Positions 1 to 5,199 of a stretch of DNA of 5,201 bases are shown here, in pieces; position 1 is the stretch's first letter; each line of letters starts with the position of its first letter. Made by a program: the position numbers and the translations under genes. The notes under the pieces are model-generated. The model was not told where the DNA came from. It did not search any database and was given only the letters and a program-made list of their open reading frames with translations. The stretch is from an uncultured Mollicutes bacterium (GTDB lineage: Bacteria; Bacillota_I; Bacilli_A; ML615J-28; CAG-313), in the NCBI GenBank assembly GCA_900538885.1, contig UQAI01000080.1, positions 1 through 5,201 of the forward strand. Direction: 5' to 3'.

Positions 1-142
1 GTATCAAATTATTTAATTCAACACCACCAATCATTGAACTAAGACCAATGAACGCCACCACAAGCATTGTAAAAACAGTTGTGAAATGGACAAGTAATTT
101 TATTAATATATTTCTAATTTTTAAGATTTTTTTATTCTTCAT
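1..142 (-). CDS. Partial membrane protein after LytTR regulator, probably DUF3021-like (N-terminus only)
   Basis: Only the first 47 codons are in the window; the gene runs off the left edge. The visible N-terminus is a short Lys/Arg-rich segment (MKNKKILKIRN) followed by a hydrophobic stretch at about residues 13-40, consistent with a first membrane helix whose N-terminus faces the cytoplasm. A strong Shine-Dalgarno site (AGGAGGTG, 158-151) overlaps the stop codon of the upstream LytTR gene, so the two genes are probably translationally coupled. Two in-frame ATGs fit, at 148 and 142. I chose 142 because the 10-nt gap after GGAGG is closer to the 8-nt spacing used by other genes here than the 4-nt gap to 148. 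DUF3021 membrane proteins commonly follow small LytTR regulators and act as their inhibitors or sensors in LytTR regulatory systems. The family call therefore rests mainly on position and one membrane segment, not on a complete domain. Confidence 0.6.
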   Translation of the reverse strand, partial: MKNKKILKIRNILIKLLVHFTTVFTMLVVAFIGLSSMIGGVELNNLI

Positions 143-150
143 ACCCATTT

Positions 151-158
151 CACCTCCT
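151..158 (-). promoter_or_regulatory. Shine-Dalgarno site overlapping the LytTR stop codon
   Basis: The minus strand reads AGGAGGTG at 158-151, a near-perfect match to the 16S rRNA 3' end. The TAG stop of the LytTR gene (159-157) overlaps its first bases. Ribosomes terminating on the regulator gene are thus placed directly on the start region of the membrane-protein gene, which suggests fixed-ratio production of the two proteins. Confidence 0.75.
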
Positions 159-594
159 ATTCTTTTAATTTTTGCTTAAATTTTTGGGCATATACTCTCG
201 TAATTATCATTTTTTCGCCATTATTTAAAACCGCTAAAATACGACCATTAACAAGAGTTGTAACCTTTTTTATTTGTTTGATATTTAGAACAATAGTACG
301 AGCTGTTTGAATGAAATAAGTTTGAGAAAGTAATTCCGTGAGTTCTTGAAGTTTGTAATTTACCTCATAGATTTCTTTTTCACAATAAGCAAAAACTCGA
401 TTATCAACTGCTTCAAAATAAAATATTTGATCTAGCGTTAAAACATAGTTTTCACCATTTAATTTTCCCAGGATATTAAGAGTCGATGTTTCTAATAATT
501 TAACCACCCGGTGAACCTCATCATCAATAATAGGGGTACTAATTAAAACCTCTATTTCTGAAAGTTCTTTATTTTCTTCGACTTTTATTTTCAA
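157..594 (-). CDS. Stand-alone LytTR-family DNA-binding transcriptional regulator
   Basis: A 145-residue cytoplasmic protein with a short N-terminal region (about 1-42, MKIKVEENKELSEIEVLIST...) and a C-terminal LytTR domain (about 45-143). Family-typical elements are L54-D55-Q56-I57 with YFEAVDNRVFAY (59-70), the R99-T-I-V-L-N104 stretch, N-G-R at 116-118, and the NNGEKMIITRVYAQKFKQKL end (124-143). There is no phosphoreceiver domain, so this is not a classical two-component response regulator of the AgrA/LytR type. It belongs to the short LytTR regulators that usually pair with a membrane protein. The start is TTG at 594-592, supported by GAGGTGA at 606-600 with 8 nt between GG and the start; no ATG fits. 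The radical SAM gene ends 10 nt upstream and the putative DUF3021 gene follows immediately. By analogy with HdrRM and BrsRM of Streptococcus mutans it probably activates its own operon or other targets; targets are not shown here. Confidence 0.88.
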   Translation of the reverse strand: MKIKVEENKELSEIEVLISTPIIDDEVHRVVKLLETSTLNILGKLNGENYVLTLDQIFYFEAVDNRVFAYCEKEIYEVNYKLQELTELLSQTYFIQTARTIVLNIKQIKKVTTLVNGRILAVLNNGEKMIITRVYAQKFKQKLKE

Positions 595-599
595 TCAAA

Positions 600-606
600 T
601 CACCTC
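600..606 (-). promoter_or_regulatory. Shine-Dalgarno site that fixes a TTG start
   Basis: GAGGTGA on the minus strand at 606-600 overlaps the TGA stop of the radical SAM gene (607-605). It lies 8 nt (counted from GG) before the TTG at 594. The same GGTGA-plus-8 arrangement precedes the GTG start at 2009 and the ATG start at 4226, which supports TTG as a real start codon. Confidence 0.7.
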
Positions 607-1450
607 ACTTTCCGTTAAACCGATTACGATATGAGCATGATGCACAAAGTGGAAAATATGCTTTTCCTGCTTGCAATGCTTTCATTGTTTCTTGATAAAT
701 CTCACCATCAAGGATTTCCTTTAGTGATTGAGATTTTAAATTACCAATTTTAGTTTTACTTTGATAGTCTAAACAACATAAAACTACATCACCATTAACA
801 TGAACTCCTAGATGTGTTTTTCCACCTAAACATTTTACGACATTAGAGTTACAGGCATCAAGTTCATTAGGCCATGTAAATTCATCTTCGGTACTTACTC
901 TCACGTTTTGATATTTGTCAATTTGTACAATCTTATCTAGATAGTCCATTATTAGTTTGTTTAATTTTTGAACATTTATGTTATTTTTGTCATTCCACAG
1001 TCTTAGATCTATTCCTAAGTTTCCATTTTCAAGTTTATCATGAACCTGTTCAAGCATTTCTTTAAGATTATTAAAATATTTATCTAAATAATCAGTAGAA
1101 AAATTAATTAAAGATTGTAAAGAAATATTGAATTTACTAATATTAATATTTTGAAAATTATATTTAGAAATTAACGTTCCATTGGTTGTGACTCGCACCT
1201 TTAAATTATTTTTATTACAAAGTTCAACAATTTCCTCAAAATTAGGGTGCATAAGTGGTTCTCCTAAAATATGAAGATAGAAAGTGTCCGTATAGTTTTT
1301 AAGATCTAAAATATACTTTTGGACGTCTTTAACCCTTATAAATTCATGAGTATTTAAAGTACTAGATGGACAAAAATAACAATTTAAGTTGCAGCTATTA
1401 GTTATTTCTAAATAAATAAACTTAAATTTCGTCTTTGTTATCTTCGACAT
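605..1450 (-). CDS. Radical SAM protein with SPASM-like C-terminal domain, substrate unknown
   Basis: A 281-residue protein. The radical SAM 4Fe-4S motif is C20-x3-C24-x2-C27 (CNLNCYFC), preceded by the usual IYLEITNS strand. A GEP motif follows at 63-65 (HILGEPLMHP), which contributes to S-adenosylmethionine binding, and VRVTTNGTLI is the next core strand. The C-terminal part carries Cys200, Cys207, Cys225/226, Cys269 and Cys272 (KCLGG, VLCCLD, LCASCSYR), a SPASM/twitch-like pattern able to hold an auxiliary Fe-S cluster, with the typical GNLKSQSLKEIL segment between. The reading frame stays open upstream to 1531, but ATG 1450 is preferred: it has a modest GAAGGA site (1466-1461) and gives the usual short lead before the first cysteine. 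It overlaps the upstream membrane-protein gene by 29 bp. Such proteins modify peptides or serve as maturases for other enzymes, but no precursor peptide is visible nearby. I recognise the overall pattern as a widespread uncharacterised Firmicutes family; the reaction is unknown. Confidence 0.87.
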   Translation of the reverse strand: MSKITKTKFKFIYLEITNSCNLNCYFCPSSTLNTHEFIRVKDVQKYILDLKNYTDTFYLHILGEPLMHPNFEEIVELCNKNNLKVRVTTNGTLISKYNFQNINISKFNISLQSLINFSTDYLDKYFNNLKEMLEQVHDKLENGNLGIDLRLWNDKNNINVQKLNKLIMDYLDKIVQIDKYQNVRVSTEDEFTWPNELDACNSNVVKCLGGKTHLGVHVNGDVVLCCLDYQSKTKIGNLKSQSLKEILDGEIYQETMKALQAGKAYFPLCASCSYRNRFNGK

Positions 1451-2009
1451 AGTAGTCTGTTCCTTCAATTTCATTAGGATTCTTAGGCTTAGTGCTATTA
1501 TGATTTTTCTTATTAATAGCAATACATTCAAAAATAACTAGAATAATACCATAAATAATAATCAAACTTGAAAAAACTAGTGCTATTATTCTTCCAACAC
1601 CATTAATTCCAAATGCAATAACAAGGCCACAAATAATATACTTATATAAATCTTTTTTAAATTGTTTCCATTTATCCGCGCTTGATAGTAGCTTTATAAG
1701 ACATAGTACTAATAAAGTAACACCAACTACAATGCTTATTACCATCACGATAATTCCATTAGTCCAAGGGATAATCAAAAGTGCTCCCACTACAATTAGA
1801 GTTACTGATCTTACAATTAAATTTCTACGATTATCTTCAGTCAAGGCCTGAGCTAACTTTAAATATACAATTCCATAGCAAATAAGAATTATGCCAATTA
1901 GTACCATAAAAATATACCATAAGGCATCATATGCATAATAAGTTAATAACCACATAATTACTCCGATAATTATCGCAAAAGTTCCTGGCACCCTTGTTCT
2001 TAGTTTCAC
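1422..2009 (-). CDS. Six-TM membrane protein, DUF308/HdeD-like
   Basis: A 195-residue protein dominated by hydrophobic segments at about 9-27, 29-50, 64-82, 85-107, 122-137 and 140-165. They are arranged as three hairpins separated by short charged loops (LTEDNRR, SSADKWKQFKKD). The tail at 166-195 is hydrophilic (KKNHNSTKPKN, then acidic) and probably cytoplasmic. Repeated glycine-rich helix pairs of this kind are typical of DUF308/HdeD-like proteins, whose biochemical role is poorly defined. The GTG at 2009 is chosen over the in-frame ATG at 2048: it has an ideal AAGGTGAT site at 2021-2014, whereas codons after 2048 include the TATAAT promoter box itself. It is the first gene of the four-gene operon, and its 3' end overlaps the radical SAM start by 29 bp. 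It could be a membrane partner of the operon's regulator or enzyme, but nothing in the sequence proves this. Confidence 0.78.
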   Translation of the reverse strand: MKLRTRVPGTFAIIIGVIMWLLTYYAYDALWYIFMVLIGIILICYGIVYLKLAQALTEDNRRNLIVRSVTLIVVGALLIIPWTNGIIVMVISIVVGVTLLVLCLIKLLSSADKWKQFKKDLYKYIICGLVIAFGINGVGRIIALVFSSLIIIYGIILVIFECIAINKKNHNSTKPKNPNEIEGTDYYVEDNKDEI

Positions 2010-2036
2010 TATTATCACCTTCTTCTTATTGTGTAT

Positions 2037-2065
2037 ATTATACCACATCTTACATTTTTTTTAAA
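2037..2065 (-). promoter_or_regulatory. Extended -10 promoter of the LytTR/radical SAM operon
   Basis: On the minus strand TGGTATAAT at 2045-2037 is a perfect extended -10 box (TGnTATAAT). With a 17-bp spacer the -35 region is TTTAAA (2065-2060), a poor match, as expected where the TG extension compensates. Transcription should start near 2030, leaving a leader of about 20 nt with the Shine-Dalgarno site before the GTG at 2009. The promoter lies between the terminator of the upstream unit and the first gene of this operon. Confidence 0.75.
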
Positions 2066-2083
2066 TTAAAATACAAACAATGA

Positions 2084-2094
2084 AATGTTACATT
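2084..2094. repeat. Short palindrome upstream of the operon promoter
   Basis: AATGT-T-ACATT is an 11-bp inverted repeat centred about 47 bp upstream of the -10 box. Read on the minus strand, AATGTAACAT (2094-2085) recurs with one change as AATGTAAGAT at 2056-2047, next to the extended -10. This is a possible regulator-binding site, but it is short and AT-rich. Confidence 0.3.
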
Positions 2095-2105
2095 AGTAAA
2101 TTCGT

Positions 2106-2141
2106 AAAAAACGCTGTTAAATATAGCTCTAACAACGTTTT
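2106..2141 (-). terminator. Rho-independent terminator after the MFS/DUF218 operon
   Basis: The arms 2108-2119 and 2130-2141 pair over 12 positions around a 10-nt loop. On the minus-strand RNA every position pairs if one G-U wobble is allowed, and the 3' arm runs into a run of six U (2111-2106). On the plus strand the same position is an unpaired C-A, so the hairpin fits minus-strand transcripts better. It starts 22 nt after the stop of the DUF218 gene and insulates that unit from the next promoter. Confidence 0.8.
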
Positions 2142-2163
2142 AATAGTTTAGACAAAATAATTT

Positions 2164-2577
2164 CTAATGATTTCTTGTATAAAAAATTAAATCTATCTCT
2201 TTTTTACCTAGGGCATTGTGAAATATTTTGCCAATATCATGACTATAGTGATCAATTGATGTTACTACAATAATAACATCTGGTGAAAGTTCTAAGGCAA
2301 TAGGAACTGAAAATAAGGCATTCTCGACTGTTGATTTAGACTTATCTTCCATAATAATTTGATTACTTGAAATTCCATTATTTACTAAATAGTCTTGCAT
2401 TGCTTTAGCTTCACTTATTTTAGCCTTTTTGTTAGCTACACCACCTGATACAATAATTTTGGTTGGTGAAAATATTTCATATCCTTTTAGAGTTAAATCT
2501 AAACGCTCTTTCATTTTTGAAGTAATAGAGGCATCATCATTTAGTCTATTACCTAAGACAATCATTACTTTAGTCAT
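2164..2577 (-). CDS. DUF218/YdcF-family (ElyC/SanA/YdcF) small cytoplasmic protein
   Basis: A 137-residue protein matching the DUF218 fold almost from its first residue. Signs are the first strand with VLGNRLND (7-14), the SKMKERLDLTLKGYE helix (20-34), KIIVSGG (40-46), the SEAKAMQDYLVNNGI segment (55-69), IIMEDKSKSTVENA (74-87) and the VIIVVTSIDHYSHD strand with its histidine (101-114). There is no signal peptide or membrane anchor, unlike SanA/ElyC of enterobacteria, so it resembles the short soluble YdcF-like forms. YdcF of E. coli binds S-adenosylmethionine; the cellular role of the family is mostly undefined. The ATG at 2577 overlaps the transporter stop by 8 bp (ATGACTAA) and has GAGG 6 nt upstream. 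A TTG four codons earlier is possible but less well placed. The overlap implies coupled translation with the MFS transporter, so a role linked to the imported substrate is possible but unproven. Confidence 0.85.
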   Translation of the reverse strand: MTKVMIVLGNRLNDDASITSKMKERLDLTLKGYEIFSPTKIIVSGGVANKKAKISEAKAMQDYLVNNGISSNQIIMEDKSKSTVENALFSVPIALELSPDVIIVVTSIDHYSHDIGKIFHNALGKKEIDLIFYTRNH

Positions 2578-4108
2578 CCATAGCCTCAAATGCTTCTAAC
2601 TTATTAGTTGGAATAGGTTTACTATCACCGTGTTTAACGAATGACATTGTGACAAAAGCACAAGCACTAAGAATTGCACAATAAGGGAATAAAGCAGCAC
2701 GCATTCCGAAAATATCCATAAATACACCTGAAAGAAGTGGTGTTACGATTTGCGCTGCCATACTAGCAGTATAGTAGATACCAGTGTACTTACCTACGTT
2801 CGCACCTTTTGACATTTCAACAACCATTGGATAAGAGTTGACATTAATTGTTGCCCAACCAATTCCAGCAAGAGCCATTGAAATCCAGATTATCCATGCA
2901 CATTTTTCATTAACAAAAATCGCACTAACAAAGGCCGCAAATAAGATTACTACACCTACTAATACAGTTTTTTTACGTCCAACTTTACTAGAGATTATAC
3001 CAATAGGAATGTAACTAATGATTGCGGCGGCCTGAGCAACTAAAAGTGGAATAGTAAAACCTGTATCAAGGACATTTGTCGCATATACTGAGAATTTTGA
3101 TGTAGCCGCATTGTAAGCCATATACCAAAATACTATTGATAATAAAATCAAAATAAATGATTTTTTAACATCTCTTGGCATTTTTTCATCGGCTATTTCA
3201 TCAGTTTCACTAAATGTTTCAATACCATACTCTTCTTCTTGGTCTTTCATCTCAGCAACTAACTTTTTCTCATTTACTTTCCACATGAATAAACCAAGGA
3301 AGACAATCATTAATACGGCAAGTACAACAAAAGTTAAAGTATAACTTTGATAATCTTTCGCAAGAAAAGTCATAAAGCCTAAAGCTAAAATTCCACCGGC
3401 ACTTCCCATTAAATTAATAATTGCATTAGCTTTACTTCTTAATGGCTTTGGCGTAACATCTGGCATTAAAGATACAGCTGGAGTTCTAAACACACTCATC
3501 GCAACCAGTGCTAAACATAACACTACTAAAAAGCCTATTAAAAAGCCTAAATTACTTTTTCTTACTTCAATAACTGCAGGAGTTCTAGCATCTACTGCTA
3601 ATTCTTTTGTGTCATATAGCTTATTATCAAAACGATATAATTTGTCACCTTTTTTAAATTCATTCAATTCTTTAGTTACTAGTTTTGAGTCATCTTTTTT
3701 ACCTTCTACTGCTTCATAATAAGCAATGCTAGGAAAATCTTTGTATTCATCAACTACTTCTACTGTTTCAACAGCAAGTATATTAGCTTCTTTTAATTTA
3801 GTTTTTTGCATATTATCAAATAATGAAACACAAACAATCAGTATTGCTGCAAGAATCGTACCAATAAAAATATATGGAGTACGTCTTCCGTATTTAGTTT
3901 TAGTTTTATCTGATAAAGCTCCAAAAACTGGTAGTAATACTACCGCAAAAATATTATCTAAAGCCATAACGAAACCAGACCAAGTTTGGTTAAGTCCAAA
4001 ACTATCAATTAACATTTTCGCAATAATGTTATCATATACTTGCCAGAACATACAAATTAATAAAAATGCAAATCCAACAAATATTGTATTTTTGGTATTT
4101 AATTTCAT
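2570..4108 (-). CDS. MFS transporter, SLC45/GPH-like sugar:cation symporter type
   Basis: A 512-residue integral membrane transporter with twelve predicted helices at about 8-30, 45-65, 78-97, 187-207, 227-249, 255-276, 317-335, 353-373, 381-399, 403-425, 441-464 and 470-490. The MFS motif between helices 2 and 3 is GALSDKTKTKYGRRTPY (63-79), echoed by SSKVGRKK (373-380) in the second half. SLMPDVTPKPLRSKANAIIN (213-232) is the characteristic stretch of bacterial SLC45/MFS_2-type proteins, whose relatives import sugars or glycosides with protons or cations. An unusual polar insert of about 88 residues lies between helices 3 and 4 (98-186), on the outer face by standard topology. The central cytoplasmic loop (277-316) is acidic. 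The ATG at 4108 has AAGGAG at 4124-4119, and an extended -10 promoter lies just upstream. The DUF218 gene follows with an 8-bp overlap. The substrate cannot be read from the sequence. Confidence 0.88.
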   Translation of the reverse strand: MKLNTKNTIFVGFAFLLICMFWQVYDNIIAKMLIDSFGLNQTWSGFVMALDNIFAVVLLPVFGALSDKTKTKYGRRTPYIFIGTILAAILIVCVSLFDNMQKTKLKEANILAVETVEVVDEYKDFPSIAYYEAVEGKKDDSKLVTKELNEFKKGDKLYRFDNKLYDTKELAVDARTPAVIEVRKSNLGFLIGFLVVLCLALVAMSVFRTPAVSLMPDVTPKPLRSKANAIINLMGSAGGILALGFMTFLAKDYQSYTLTFVVLAVLMIVFLGLFMWKVNEKKLVAEMKDQEEEYGIETFSETDEIADEKMPRDVKKSFILILLSIVFWYMAYNAATSKFSVYATNVLDTGFTIPLLVAQAAAIISYIPIGIISSKVGRKKTVLVGVVILFAAFVSAIFVNEKCAWIIWISMALAGIGWATINVNSYPMVVEMSKGANVGKYTGIYYTASMAAQIVTPLLSGVFMDIFGMRAALFPYCAILSACAFVTMSFVKHGDSKPIPTNKLEAFEAMDD

Positions 4109-4141
4109 AATTATACTTCTCCTTAATTAATATACCCATAT

Positions 4142-4150
4142 ATTATACCA
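4142..4150 (-). promoter_or_regulatory. Extended -10 promoter of the MFS/DUF218 operon
   Basis: The minus strand carries TGGTATAAT at 4150-4142, an exact extended -10 box. No convincing -35 exists at 16-18 bp spacing, because that space is filled by the 20-bp palindrome at 4148-4167. The predicted start is near 4135, giving a leader of about 27 nt that carries the AAGGAG ribosome site. The 12 bases from TG onward (TGGTATAATATA) are identical to those of the promoter at 2045. Confidence 0.72.
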
Positions 4151-4167
4151 AAATAAATTTATTTTGG
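4148..4167. promoter_or_regulatory. Perfect 20-bp palindrome, probable operator between divergent promoters
   Basis: CCAAAATAAA at 4148-4157 is followed directly by its exact reverse complement (4158-4167), with no spacer and no mismatch. On the minus strand it fills the spacer between the -35 region and the -10 box of the transporter promoter, touching the TG extension. Its right end is 8 bp from the -35 of the divergent phosphodiesterase promoter. A dimeric repressor bound here would block the transporter promoter and could influence both genes. No regulator gene in the window is an obvious match; LytTR proteins normally bind direct repeats. Confidence 0.6.
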
Positions 4168-4175
4168 CTTTTTAT

Positions 4176-4203
4176 TTGCTAATTTTAGATTTTTTCGTAT
4201 AAT
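4176..4203 (+). promoter_or_regulatory. Promoter of the phosphodiesterase gene
   Basis: TTGCTA at 4176-4181 (4 of 6 matches to the -35 consensus) and TATAAT at 4198-4203 (perfect -10) are separated by 16 bp. The predicted start is near 4210, about 16 nt before the ATG at 4226, so the leader holds little more than the AGGTGAT ribosome-binding site (4215-4221). Confidence 0.65.
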
Positions 4204-4225
4204 AATATCATGGTAGGTGATACAT

Positions 4226-4957
4226 ATGACTGATAACAAAGACATTAGACCCATGATAATTGCCCATCGTGGCGCTTCAAAACTTGCACGTGAAAATACA
4301 TTAGAAGCATTAAAACTTGCATATCAGCTTAAGGCTGATGGAATTGAGTTTGATTTGAGAAAGACCAAAGATGAAATAATCGTGTTGAATCATGATCCAA
4401 GTATTGATGAATTTATGATTTGTGATTATACTTACAATGAATTAAAAGAAATTACCTTAAAAAAAGGCTATATAATTTCAAAATTTACTGATGTAGTTAA
4501 TGAGTTAGCTGGAAAACTTTTCATGGATATTGAAATCAAAGAACCTGGATTTGAAAAAGAAGTCATTGAGCTAATGCTTATTCACACTACATATGAAAAC
4601 TTTATGATTAGATCATTCAATAAAGAGATTATCATTAAAGTAAAAGAAATTGATGCAAAAATTAAAACAGCTTTAATACTTGGTGAAAGACATTTAAAAT
4701 ATGGCATTTTTTCTAGAATCTTTGATGTTTTTCCAAAAAAGCATATTAAAAAGACTAACTGTGATGTAATTTCACCTTATCATAAGTTGCTACTTTTTTC
4801 ATATGTTAAGCGAATGCATAAACTTGGAATTCCTGTTAGTGTATGGACTGTAACTAATATGAAACAAATAAACAAACTTATGCATAAAGGTGTTGATTAC
4901 CTTATAATTGATTTTCCAATTGAGGGAGCACTAGAACTTTTAGATAATAAAAAATAA
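4226..4957 (+). CDS. Glycerophosphodiester phosphodiesterase-family protein
   Basis: A 243-residue cytoplasmic protein covering a whole GDPD TIM-barrel domain. The catalytic set is visible: H14-R15-G16 (IIAHRGAS), E41 and D43 (GIEFDLRKTKD), H56 (VLNHDP), E103 and K105 (FMDIEIKEPG), S130-F131, W207 (VSVWTVTN), and the closing GVDYLIIDFP (222-231). H14 and H56 are the expected acid/base pair, with E41, D43 and E103 as metal ligands. There is no signal peptide or membrane segment, so it resembles UgpQ-type soluble enzymes that hydrolyse glycerophosphodiesters to sn-glycerol 3-phosphate and an alcohol. The ATG at 4226 is preferred to the in-frame GTG at 4217, because that GTG lies inside the AGGTGA ribosome site (4215-4220). 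The gene is monocistronic and diverges from the MFS transporter across a 117-bp shared control region. The exact substrate (phospholipid head-group diesters, or lysophospholipids as for some family members) is not determined by these motifs. Confidence 0.9.
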   Translation: MTDNKDIRPMIIAHRGASKLARENTLEALKLAYQLKADGIEFDLRKTKDEIIVLNHDPSIDEFMICDYTYNELKEITLKKGYIISKFTDVVNELAGKLFMDIEIKEPGFEKEVIELMLIHTTYENFMIRSFNKEIIIKVKEIDAKIKTALILGERHLKYGIFSRIFDVFPKKHIKKTNCDVISPYHKLLLFSYVKRMHKLGIPVSVWTVTNMKQINKLMHKGVDYLIIDFPIEGALELLDNKK

Positions 4958-5167
4958 AATAGCATTAGCACGATACCTGAACGTTTAATTTAGATCATAC
5001 CACAATTAAAGATAATTCATATATTTGTATAATTATTTGCTATCAAATTATAGTATTATAATATGGACCTTATAAATTACAAAATATAGTACCCTACTTT
5101 TTTAAAAATACCATCAACATAAAAACTATAGTATATGATTAATTCAAATTTTTAAATTAATTATTAT
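4958..5167. other. AT-rich intergenic region without a recognisable gene
   Basis: About 210 bp between the phosphodiesterase stop and the terminator at the right edge. Both strands contain only very short open frames without a convincing ribosome site. Several -10-like TATAAT strings occur (5028-5033, 5057-5062), but none has a proper -35 at a usable distance or a TG extension, as expected by chance at this composition. The heptamer TATAGTA appears three times (5049, 5085, 5127). I see no structured RNA. Confidence 0.55.
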
Positions 5168-5199
5168 AAAAACGCAGACACGTTGTGTCTACGTTTTTT
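5168..5199. terminator. Strong bidirectional hairpin terminator
   Basis: The arms 5168-5181 and 5185-5198 pair over 14 positions around a 3-nt loop. The core is CAGACAC/GTGTCT, flanked by an A-run on one side and a T-run on the other, so either strand gives a hairpin ending in U residues. The single imperfection is C-A on plus but G-U on minus. It can end the phosphodiesterase transcript, about 210 nt after its stop, and could also serve a minus-strand gene lying just beyond the right edge. Confidence 0.8.

Noticed and set aside
1451..1531. Longer N-terminus for the radical SAM protein
   Set aside because: The extra 27 residues overlap the upstream membrane-protein gene by over 100 bp and add nothing typical of the family; ATG 1450 gives the usual lead to the first cysteine.
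2010..2048. ATG at 2048 as start of the six-TM protein
   Set aside because: Its codons include the extended -10 box and the probable transcription start; the GTG at 2009 has an ideal ribosome site.
3726..4130. Open frame of 134 codons on the plus strand
   Set aside because: It is entirely antisense to the start of the MFS transporter gene, lacks a ribosome site and has a composition explained by the opposite coding strand.
4148..4175. The 20-bp palindrome plus following T-run read as a plus-strand terminator
   Set aside because: No plus-strand gene ends upstream of it, the stem has only two G-C pairs, and its position against the -10 box fits an operator better. A role in stopping antisense transcripts cannot be fully excluded.
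4217..4225. GTG at 4217 as start of the phosphodiesterase
   Set aside because: The GTG is part of the Shine-Dalgarno sequence for the ATG at 4226.
5028..5062. TATAAT-like boxes in the right intergenic region as promoters
   Set aside because: No -35 at 16-18 bp, no TG extension and no downstream gene on the plus strand.
5088..5103. Small hairpin AGTA-CCC-TACT followed by T residues
   Set aside because: Only four base pairs, too weak for a terminator; a far stronger hairpin lies at 5168.
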